A stretch of DNA of 35,510 nucleotides from Aporhodopirellula sallentina SM41 (GTDB lineage: Bacteria; Planctomycetota; Planctomycetia; Pirellulales; Pirellulaceae): the NCBI RefSeq assembly GCF_000346505.1, contig NZ_ANOH01000370.1, positions 1-35,510 of the forward strand, written 5' to 3'. Numbering within the stretch: the first letter of the stretch is position 1; each line of letters begins with the position of its first letter. The position numbers were made by a program, and so were the translations under genes. Positions 9,166 through 16,335 of the stretch are shown here, one piece after another. Under the pieces are notes generated by a model. The model had not been told where the DNA came from, made no database searches, and saw nothing but the letters and a program-made list of their open reading frames with translations.

Positions 9166-9954
9166 ATGACTGCAACCTCGCTTCGATACCCAACCTGGTT
9201 GATTCTCCTTGCCTCCGCCGCATCGCTCGTCGCCCCCCCGGCCATCGCCCAAGCCGACGACACGAGCGCCGAGCAGCCTGCGAAAAGCGAATCGGCAAAC
9301 GACTCGCTCTCACCGTCCATACGATCGCTCAAAGGCGGCAAGGTCGAGCCACTTTTCGACGGAAAGTCCCTCGACGTTTGGCGCGGCCGCGATGACCTTT
9401 GGTCGGTCGAAGACGGATGCATCGTCGGGCGAACCACTGACGAAGCCCCAATCACCCAAAACACATTCCTGATCCTTAACGAAAAAGTCTCCGGTGATTT
9501 CGAACTAACCCTGCAGTTCAAAATCGAAGGCGGAAACTCAGGCATTCAGTACCACAGTCGCGTGCTCGACGAAAAAGAATTTGTTGTCTCTGGGTACCAA
9601 GCCGACATTGACTCGGCCAACCGATTCGCCGGCATTCTCTACGAAGAAAAAGGACGCGGAATCCTCGCCCGTCGTGGCCAAAGCGTCGTCATCGGCCCAT
9701 CAGGCAAAAAGCAAGTCGAAACATTCGCCGACGCCAACGCACTCGGCAAAGGGATCCACCCCGGCCAGTGGAACGATTACCGAATCGTCGTCCGCGGCAA
9801 CCAACTCGAACACTTCATCAACGAAGCCCTAATGATGAAAGTGACCGACAATCAGAGTGACAAAGCCAGCCAATCGGGTGTGATCGCACTGCAACTGCAC
9901 AAAGGCCCAGCGATGAAAGTCAGCTTCCAAAAGATCACCTTGCGACAGTGGTAA
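9166..9954 (+). CDS. Secreted DUF1080 (3-keto-disaccharide hydrolase domain) protein
   Basis: The 262-residue product has a signal peptide (about residues 1-30, ending AIAQA) and then one DUF1080 domain, a concanavalin-like jelly roll. The typical opening block is GGKVEPLFDGKSLDVWRG, followed by WSVEDGCIVGRT, FELTLQFKIEGGNSGIQYHSR and the closing LQLHKGPAMKVSFQKITLR. Planctomycetes carry many copies of this family. Some members cleave 3-keto-glycosides, but many are uncharacterised, so substrate is unknown. The protein is expected in the periplasm or at the cell surface. It lies 50 bases after hemA on the same strand; a functional tie to haem synthesis is not evident. Confidence 0.85.
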   Translation: MTATSLRYPTWLILLASAASLVAPPAIAQADDTSAEQPAKSESANDSLSPSIRSLKGGKVEPLFDGKSLDVWRGRDDLWSVEDGCIVGRTTDEAPITQNTFLILNEKVSGDFELTLQFKIEGGNSGIQYHSRVLDEKEFVVSGYQADIDSANRFAGILYEEKGRGILARRGQSVVIGPSGKKQVETFADANALGKGIHPGQWNDYRIVVRGNQLEHFINEALMMKVTDNQSDKASQSGVIALQLHKGPAMKVSFQKITLRQW

Positions 9955-9973
9955 TCGAGCCAACGCCAGTTCG

Positions 9974-10020
9974 GGATTCACCCGAATCCCAAACACCACC
10001 GTAACTGGATTCACCCGAAT
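9974..10020. repeat. 14-bp direct repeat between convergent genes
   Basis: GGATTCACCCGAAT occurs at 9974-9987 and again at 10007-10020. The first copy also lies in a small stem (TTCGGG/CCCGAA, 9970-9986). The gap separates convergent genes, so it may act in termination, but there is no T run. Confidence 0.5.
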
Positions 10021-10042
10021 TCAGCTCACTCCCCCACCGACG

Positions 10043-11473
10043 CTACTCCGCGTTCTCCAACGGCAAGGGCTCAATCGCATCGGCCGGCAAACGATCAAAC
10101 CATAACTCGTACTGCTGCGCCCTCTCAGCCCCCCAACTGCGTTTACTATACGGGATGCTTCCCACTCCCTTTTCTTCCCCCGCACGCGACACCCGGTCAT
10201 CCATCCAAAACACCGCCATCCGCCCCTGCGGCCTGCCATAACCCGAAGCGCCGTACCCGAACCTCTCTCCCGTGGTCTGCGTCCAGGTTTCCGCATCAGC
10301 TCCGACCGAACGCAACGCGTCTAACGATTCAGGAAAATGCCCATTCTCGACATGGTATTTGCGCAAACAAATCGCAGTCAGCGTCCATCTCTGTTCGTCT
10401 TCGAATCGGTCCCAAACCTGTTTCGCCTGAGACTCCGCAACCTCCCAATCTGAACGCATCGCCCAGTTCAACGTCGCAAACGGAACCGACACCCAACTAC
10501 GCGATCGATTCTCGATTCGACGAAGCCGCTCTTTTTGCTCGTGGTACTGCCAAACGTCACCTCGCGTTCGTTTGCCTACGTTTGGATCCCCTTGGATCCA
10601 GTCCAAGGCCGCCAATGCGTGCTGGCCCGACATCCCGAATGGCGCAGAATCCCGGACGTGTTCACCTTGATACAACACCCAAGCACCTTCGGCCTTCAGT
10701 GGGTCAGACACGACAAAGTTGGATACCACGAATGGATTGAAGACCGGCACCACGCGCGAATCACGTTGCCTCAGTGGACGGGCCAACTTTTCTAACTGTT
10801 CCGAGTTCCAGAACCGATATCGCAAAGTGGCTCGAATTCCGACCAATCGCTCTTCGATGAGCGTGTACTTGGCACGCTTTTGAAACTCGGTTGTCCGGCC
10901 AGCACGATCCGCCAAATCGACACACTTCTGCACCCACTCCATCGCGCGTTCAGAATCACCAGCGTGATAGGCCAGACGCAGTTCCTCGATCAACAGTGCT
11001 TGTAGCGAACTCAGTCCATAATCCCAACGCAGATACAGGTGCCCACCGTATGCATCGATAGGGATCCACAGTGGAACCTCGCTTGCCATCAATTCCTCAA
11101 ACCGCTCCAACAGCGGTTTTGCTTGTTCGCTCATCCGTATGGCAAACGGTTCGGCCGGCCACGGTTCTCCGGCAGGAACCCATTCATCGATCCCTTCGAC
11201 AGAGTCGCGCTGCATCTCGCCAAAGATATCGATCGCGTCAAACAACTCCTTCCATGCCTGCCGATCTTCCGCGGAGATCATCGACTCGTAGCGCAGCTTC
11301 CTTTCAGATGCCGTGACCGAAACTCCCTCACGCTCGAGTTGGACAAGGCGCGTTTCAAATCGCTCGCGTGCCCCATACTCGCGAGCAACACCCCACATCA
11401 ACACGGTCATTGCCAACAAGGGCGACGCCCACATCCCAAGCCGATATCGAGATTCAGAAACTCGAAAATTCAT
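10043..11473 (-). CDS. Membrane-anchored protein of unknown function in ABC operon
   Basis: The 476-residue product is not recognised. One N-terminal membrane helix (about residues 14-32, MWASPLLAMTVLMWGVA) should anchor an otherwise soluble domain outside the cytoplasm. The body is rich in Trp, Arg and Glu and largely helical. Near the C-terminus the stretch LRKYHVENGHFPESLDAL, followed by a short beta-rich part, resembles a module common in planctomycete envelope proteins. Start ATG at 11473 is chosen because it overlaps the permease stop as ATGA; the frame is open to 11488. Being last in a GntR-ABC transporter operon, it probably works with the transporter, perhaps as its extracytoplasmic partner. 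This is inference from position alone. Confidence 0.7.
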   Translation of the reverse strand: MNFRVSESRYRLGMWASPLLAMTVLMWGVAREYGARERFETRLVQLEREGVSVTASERKLRYESMISAEDRQAWKELFDAIDIFGEMQRDSVEGIDEWVPAGEPWPAEPFAIRMSEQAKPLLERFEELMASEVPLWIPIDAYGGHLYLRWDYGLSSLQALLIEELRLAYHAGDSERAMEWVQKCVDLADRAGRTTEFQKRAKYTLIEERLVGIRATLRYRFWNSEQLEKLARPLRQRDSRVVPVFNPFVVSNFVVSDPLKAEGAWVLYQGEHVRDSAPFGMSGQHALAALDWIQGDPNVGKRTRGDVWQYHEQKERLRRIENRSRSWVSVPFATLNWAMRSDWEVAESQAKQVWDRFEDEQRWTLTAICLRKYHVENGHFPESLDALRSVGADAETWTQTTGERFGYGASGYGRPQGRMAVFWMDDRVSRAGEEKGVGSIPYSKRSWGAERAQQYELWFDRLPADAIEPLPLENAE

Positions 11474-13992
11474 CGCACCACCTCCCACTGTGATAACAGA
11501 GAATCGGACAACGATGATTCGTCACCAACCTGCTCGCCGGAATACTCGTCAAACATCTCGAGGCCTTCGCGTTCCCATGGCTCGAACCAATTGGTAGCAG
11601 GATAGGACGGATAGCTCCAATTCCACGCATGCACTGCAGAACCGCCTTCCGACGCAAACATGTCACCGTAAGGTCCGGCCTTAAATTCTCCTCCCGGTTC
11701 GCCAACCAGTTGATCCAAATCGCGAAGCTCCGCCTCGATGCCTTTTCCCGCCTGACCAGCATCCAACAGTTTCAAACAGCGATCCGTCACCGCCCCCAAA
11801 CCTCGCACCATGATCGAACTTCGCCACCCGGAGGGAACGTCATCAAACCAAAATGCCATCGCACTGACGCCATGGATGCCTCCACGTCGGCCATGCGGTG
11901 CCGTTTGGTCGCGATACCAACTGATCAACATCGCTCGCCGCCGGGCACGCTGCCTGCCCTCAAAATCACCGACCTGCCGCAAGGCATTTTGAAAGCCCGC
12001 CCGCGATCGCAAACCGGATATCGCGTCATCCGACAGGAGGTCGACTAACCAAATCTCAACGACGTCCGCCACTTCCTGATCGTACCAACGGTAACTCAAT
12101 CGCAACCTCCTCGCCGTCAGGCTCAGATGATCGACAAACGCCACCAACTCTTCTTGTGTAGCATCGTCCTGCCACTGTTGCCATCGAAGCTTCGCCAACG
12201 AAGCGGCTTCCAATCCGTGCTGGACGATTACCACATCGGCGAGCAAAGGCACGCTCTCTCGATCGCCGATCGCCATCCAGGTATCGGGCGACATGTAGTC
12301 GCGTTGCTCAAAACGCTGCACCGCTATTTCGCCATCGATCTCGCCAGGCAAGTTCCCGAGTGCATCGCGTAGATCTAAATCGCCGTATCGCATCGACGTC
12401 GGCCGTGTCGTCACACTATCGCTCAACTGCCGAGCCTCCGGAAACAGCACGGCAAATCGGTCTTCCGTCATTGAGGGAAAACGCGACTTGGCGATCCAAA
12501 CAGGAACACTCGGCGCAACCATGAACACCGATGCCGCGACACCCACCATCGACCAATACTTCCATCCCCGTCGCCCGTCCATGAAGTCTTTCATCAACAG
12601 AAACGTCGAAACGAACGGCAGCGACGCCACCAATAACAACCACGACAATCGCACACCGTTGACGACTCCCGCATTGATCAGCAGTGCCAACGCCACCAAC
12701 GACAACACCGGTGCCAGAAAAGCCGACGCGGCCAACATCGGAACCACTTGGCTCGTCCACTGCGAAACGCCGTAGATCACCACGAACACGAGCAAAATCG
12801 ACAAAAACGACAACTCAAACATCGCCGCACGATGGTAGGTATCCGAATGGCTCGCCGTCCCCAAGAAGGACTGAATCGCCAAGATCACGAGCGCTACCCC
12901 GCACAGCAGACTGACGCCCAACCAGTGTCGCCCCAACCACACTCTTCCGGGCGAAACGCCACGATCCGCCAAGAACTTCAATCGTGTCGCCGAGCCATCA
13001 CCTGCAAAGACGGCAACACCCAACCACGAGACGGCGAGCAACGCTGTTCCGATCCCCGTACCCACCGCCGTCTCGGTCCACCCGGTGAGACGTTCCGTGC
13101 AGTTCGTCAGTACCAACCAACCGATCACGCCGAAAAACAGCGGCACACTCAATCCGATCGACATCCATGGTGATCCGTGAATGGATTGCCACACCATCGA
13201 CGTGTGCGAATCCCGAAACGGCATCACCGTCGGTGCAGAAACATCCGGCGGTCGCCATGCATCGGCCGACGACAATGCGTCTCGCGTGAGCAACTTCTCC
13301 GGTTCATCGGCTTGCAACTCACTCCGTCCGGCACGATAGGAAAGCCATCCGACGACCGGAATCGCGAGCGACGTCACCATCCCCATCACCCACGTCCTCC
13401 AGGCGACGCTCGCGTATTGCACCGGCGACGTATGCGGCAGCGCCATCCAGACCTCAGCGATCACAAACGGCAACAAAGCAAAAGGAATGATCAACACCAG
13501 CGCGGCAAACGCGTTCTTATTCCGCCATGCGGTGTAGAACCCACACAACAAAACGTAGATCGAATGCAAAAACCAAAACGCCGGATGAATCTGCCGCCAC
13601 TCGGAAAAACCGCCCCCGCCGCTGCTGTTCAAACCAGCAACCGCCCCTAGGAATCCGCAACCGATCCACATCAAGACCAAACCGGCAAAGGCAACTACCA
13701 ACTTCGTCACGACAATCGGTTGCCAAGGAATCGGAAGCGAAGCGAGCCAACGCAGCGATCGAGTTTCCTTTTCATGGCTGATCAAGATCGCTCCGGCGCC
13801 GGCCGCAAACAGTGCCGGCATGATCAACGGCACAATGTCCCCCACCGTCCGCAATGAGATATTGACTTGCCGGGACGTCGTCGTCCAAACGATCACCAGG
13901 AACGTCGACACCGCAAACAGTATCCCGATCAACGGCAAGATCTGTTTGGTTTCCTTCCACAACAAACCCTGCCAAACTCGCGTTTCGTTCAT
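11470..13992 (-). CDS. Double-length ABC-2 type permease with C-terminal soluble domain
   Basis: The 840-residue product is about two to three times the length of a usual ABC-2 permease. Residues 1-240 hold about six membrane helices with the family's cytoplasmic block SHEKETRSLRWLASLP. Residues ~290-530 hold a second helical set with a similar block (GSATRLKFLADRGVSPGRVW), suggesting an internal duplication so that one chain supplies both permease halves. Residues ~540-840 are soluble, helical and Trp/Arg-rich, of unknown role. It overlaps the ATPase gene upstream and the companion gene downstream, both by four bases. Substrate is unknown. The GntR/YtrA-type regulator at the head suggests export related to envelope stress or peptide antibiotics, by analogy with YtrA-controlled transporters. 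Confidence 0.82.
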   Translation of the reverse strand: MNETRVWQGLLWKETKQILPLIGILFAVSTFLVIVWTTTSRQVNISLRTVGDIVPLIMPALFAAGAGAILISHEKETRSLRWLASLPIPWQPIVVTKLVVAFAGLVLMWIGCGFLGAVAGLNSSGGGGFSEWRQIHPAFWFLHSIYVLLCGFYTAWRNKNAFAALVLIIPFALLPFVIAEVWMALPHTSPVQYASVAWRTWVMGMVTSLAIPVVGWLSYRAGRSELQADEPEKLLTRDALSSADAWRPPDVSAPTVMPFRDSHTSMVWQSIHGSPWMSIGLSVPLFFGVIGWLVLTNCTERLTGWTETAVGTGIGTALLAVSWLGVAVFAGDGSATRLKFLADRGVSPGRVWLGRHWLGVSLLCGVALVILAIQSFLGTASHSDTYHRAAMFELSFLSILLVFVVIYGVSQWTSQVVPMLAASAFLAPVLSLVALALLINAGVVNGVRLSWLLLVASLPFVSTFLLMKDFMDGRRGWKYWSMVGVAASVFMVAPSVPVWIAKSRFPSMTEDRFAVLFPEARQLSDSVTTRPTSMRYGDLDLRDALGNLPGEIDGEIAVQRFEQRDYMSPDTWMAIGDRESVPLLADVVIVQHGLEAASLAKLRWQQWQDDATQEELVAFVDHLSLTARRLRLSYRWYDQEVADVVEIWLVDLLSDDAISGLRSRAGFQNALRQVGDFEGRQRARRRAMLISWYRDQTAPHGRRGGIHGVSAMAFWFDDVPSGWRSSIMVRGLGAVTDRCLKLLDAGQAGKGIEAELRDLDQLVGEPGGEFKAGPYGDMFASEGGSAVHAWNWSYPSYPATNWFEPWEREGLEMFDEYSGEQVGDESSLSDSLLSQWEVVR

Positions 13993-15011
13993 GACGATTC
14001 TCCTGTCGCGATCACCTCGGGACCGCTCTTCGAATCATCGGGTGAATGATCCCCCGAACCGTCAGACGGCCCGTCCGAACGTCCTGATCCCGGTGGCGGA
14101 TCAGCCGGACCAGAGAAACCTTTGCGCGTATGAGCGATGAAGATTTCCTCCAACGTCATCGCTCGCTCACGAACCCCGACAACGCCTTCGGCCGATTCAA
14201 TGAATGGAATCATCGACGAATCAAAATGGCGGACCAGCACGCGGCGCTGTCGTCCTTGGTTTTCTTCGAGCAGCGTTTGCGCGGGCTCAGGCAACGTCGG
14301 TACCTCGACCAAGGAGTCATCCATCGACACGGTCAACTCCGTCATCGATCCTTTGAGGTCATTGAGCGGTTCGCATGTTTGCAACTTCCCGTTGTGTAAG
14401 ATGCCGATCGTGTCGGCGACCCGCTCGACCTCGTTGATTTGGTGACTCGATAGAAAAACCGTTCGCCCCGAAGCCGCTCGTCCGATCATGCTTTCGAGAA
14501 ACTCGCGTCGCACCATCGGATCCAATCCCGAGGTCGGTTCGTCCAAAATCAACAACTCCGGATCATGGGCGAGCGACAAAGACAACGCGATCTTGGCTCG
14601 CTGTCCTTTGCTGAGCACGCGGATCTTTCGGTCTTCGGGAATCTCGTACCGGGCGATCTGTTCTCGATAGCAATCGTAGAATCCCTCCGGATAAAACGAC
14701 GCCGTGAACCATCCGATCTGGCCCACCGTCATCCAGTCATACATCACCGGATTGTCCGACACGTAGCCGACTCGCCGACGAACCTCCATCGGCTGTTTCA
14801 ACGGATCGAAACCGCACACGTTTGCCGAGCCCCCGGTCGGCTTTTGAAAACCGGTCAGGATGCGAATAAGCGTTGTTTTGCCCGCGCCGTTCTCGCCCAA
14901 CAGTGCGAACACCGTCCCGGGTTGAATCTTCAGATCCACCCCCATCAATGCGTCACAACCACGAAATCGCATCGTCAATTGGTCGGTCGAGATGACTGGG
15001 TTCATGATCAC
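13989..15011 (-). CDS. ABC transporter ATP-binding protein
   Basis: The 340-residue product has all motifs of an active ABC ATPase: Walker A GENGAGKTT (about 38-46), ABC signature LSKGQRAKIALSLSLA, Walker B LLILDEPTSGLD and the switch His in VFLSSHQ. It fits the drug/multidrug-type ATPases paired with ABC-2 permeases. The last ~40 residues are a Gly/Ser/Pro/Asp-rich tail with no likely fold. It energises the permease encoded next, which it overlaps by ATGA (13989-13992). Start is ATG at 15011; a second in-frame ATG lies at 15005. A gap of about 70 bases separates it from the regulator gene upstream. Confidence 0.92.
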   Translation of the reverse strand: MIMNPVISTDQLTMRFRGCDALMGVDLKIQPGTVFALLGENGAGKTTLIRILTGFQKPTGGSANVCGFDPLKQPMEVRRRVGYVSDNPVMYDWMTVGQIGWFTASFYPEGFYDCYREQIARYEIPEDRKIRVLSKGQRAKIALSLSLAHDPELLILDEPTSGLDPMVRREFLESMIGRAASGRTVFLSSHQINEVERVADTIGILHNGKLQTCEPLNDLKGSMTELTVSMDDSLVEVPTLPEPAQTLLEENQGRQRRVLVRHFDSSMIPFIESAEGVVGVRERAMTLEEIFIAHTRKGFSGPADPPPGSGRSDGPSDGSGDHSPDDSKSGPEVIATGESS

Positions 15012-15082
15012 GATCCTGTTCTAAAAAGAGAGTGGGGACACGTTCGAAAGACGCCGCGCGGCGGATAAGACAAGGCGATGGA

Positions 15083-15490
15083 TCACTGCAATTCCGCGAT
15101 CGCTTCGATGGTTCCTTCGAGGCTCCGCAATTGCTTGTCGACGAGTTTGCGAACCTCTTCGGGTGAGAGGCCCGCTTGCAGAGCCTCCGTCAAGACAGCC
15201 GACAAACGTTCGGCCAAGATCGATTGCCGCTGTTTGCGACATCGCTCAACAGCGCCTTTGCAAACGACGACGCCACGTCCGCGGAGCGTTTCGATCACGC
15301 CCTCGGATTGCAGTTCTTGGAACGCGCGAGCGACCGTGTTCGGGTTGACCGCGAGCTGTTGACTCAATTGCCGAACGCTCGGCAGCAACTGCCCGGGCCG
15401 CAGGGTCCGCTCGGCCACCGCAAACTTCACCTGGCGAACGATCTGGGAATAGATCGGAACTCCGTTGGAAGGGTCCACTGTAAAAAACAT
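15083..15490 (-). CDS. GntR-family regulator, YtrA subfamily
   Basis: The product (135 residues from ATG 15490) has a GntR winged-helix domain at about 1-75: PIYSQIVRQVKFAVAERTL, then LLPSVRQLSQQLAVNPNTVARAFQELQSEGVIETLRGRGVVV. The short (~55-residue) helical C-terminal part lacks a FadR/HutC-type ligand domain, which is the mark of the YtrA subfamily. Such regulators head ABC transporter operons and usually repress them. The gene order here (regulator, ATPase, permease) is the classical arrangement. The frame is open to a GTG at 15511, but ATG 15490 is preferred because similarity starts at FFTVDPSNGVPIYSQ and GGGAG lies about eleven bases upstream. A candidate operator lies just upstream. 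Confidence 0.88.
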   Translation of the reverse strand: MFFTVDPSNGVPIYSQIVRQVKFAVAERTLRPGQLLPSVRQLSQQLAVNPNTVARAFQELQSEGVIETLRGRGVVVCKGAVERCRKQRQSILAERLSAVLTEALQAGLSPEEVRKLVDKQLRSLEGTIEAIAELQ

Positions 15491-15513
15491 GTTCGCACCG
15501 ACTCCCAACACTG

Positions 15514-15538
15514 GTTAACTGGTGTACTAGAGACACCA
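15514..15538. promoter_or_regulatory. Candidate operator for the YtrA-type regulator
   Basis: TGGTGT (15520-15525), a 7-base spacer and ACACCA (15533-15538) form an inverted repeat 30 bases before the regulator's ATG. YtrA-type operators have GTGTA...TACAC half-sites, and this one contains GGTGT...ACACC. A GTTAAC palindrome (15514-15519) abuts it. On the - strand TATGGT overlaps the distal arm and could be a -10, which would make the site a repressor target. Confidence 0.5.
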
Positions 15539-15602
15539 TACAGCCGTCAGATCAGCGGGTCAACGATTTTTCTTAGGATTTTGCCCCGGCATGAAAGAGC
15601 CG

Positions 15603-15635
15603 CAAAAAAGAGAGACGCGTCGTCAGACGAACGCG
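15603..15635 (-). terminator. Terminator of the redox operon
   Basis: Directly after the TAG of the P-loop ATPase gene, the - strand forms CGCG-(T)-TCGT, loop CTG, ACGA-CGCG, followed by TCTCTC and six T (15609-15604). This is a usable intrinsic terminator and marks the 3' end of the four-gene unit. Confidence 0.6.
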
Positions 15636-15636
15636 A

Positions 15637-16335
15637 CTACTGTTCGGTCACCCGTTCGACGACCTCATACAGATCGTCCCAGAGGTCACGAAGGTTGCTC
15701 ACGTCCGACAGATCGATACCGCCGAGATACCGCCGCACTTCCGTACTGACGTTTCGCTCGTGCTCGGGTGCCTTCGCGGGGGGATCGTGTGCTAAGAGTT
15801 CGCTCACGAGTTCTTCGATCAATTCCGCCGACAAACTCGTTTGATACAACGTCTCAAACCCGGCGACGCTCGCGTGGCTGGTCATCAGACAAAACCTGCC
15901 TCGACGTTTGATCTGAATTGACAGCCACATCCGATAGACCGCTGGCAACTGCTCGCCTCCGTCAATAACCAACACCCCGCCTGGTTCAGTCTGTCTCGCG
16001 AGCCGACGAACCGTCGCGATATTGGCGACCGTTTCACGCAGATGCCATCGCGAACCACCTTCAGGCAGCGTCAACTGAACCCACTGACCGCCGGGCATCT
16101 CGTCGGCGAGCGTTGCGGCGAGTTCCCGCAGCAACGTTGACTTGCCCGTCCCATGATCGCCAACGATCATCCCGCAGCGATGCTGCCGAAGTGAGTCCAC
16201 GAGCGAGCGAACAAACTCCTCGTTTGATTCATCGCGAATCCCAGGTTTCGATCGAAACGTGAGCGATCCCGGCCGAACGTATCGGCTAGCGAACGGGTTC
16301 GAATGGGGAGACGGCGGTGGATTGTTGGCTGACAT
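15637..16335 (-). CDS. Small P-loop ATPase of the redox operon
   Basis: From ATG 16335 the product has 232 residues. Walker A is VGDHGTGKST (about 58-67, Lys65). Walker B is GVLVIDGGEQL (about 120-130, Asp125), followed by a sensor-like CLMTSH. The layout is that of small AAA/ExeA-like ATPases (AAA_22 type) without a further recognisable domain; the last ~45 residues are charged and helical. No membrane segment or signal is seen, so it is cytoplasmic. The gene starts about 50 bases inside the end of the decahaem cytochrome gene in another frame (ATG 16344 is an alternative), showing tight coupling. Its role may be assembly, haem or protein delivery, or regulation of the redox complex; the sequence does not decide. 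Confidence 0.78.
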   Translation of the reverse strand: MSANNPPPSPHSNPFASRYVRPGSLTFRSKPGIRDESNEEFVRSLVDSLRQHRCGMIVGDHGTGKSTLLRELAATLADEMPGGQWVQLTLPEGGSRWHLRETVANIATVRRLARQTEPGGVLVIDGGEQLPAVYRMWLSIQIKRRGRFCLMTSHASVAGFETLYQTSLSAELIEELVSELLAHDPPAKAPEHERNVSTEVRRYLGGIDLSDVSNLRDLWDDLYEVVERVTEQ

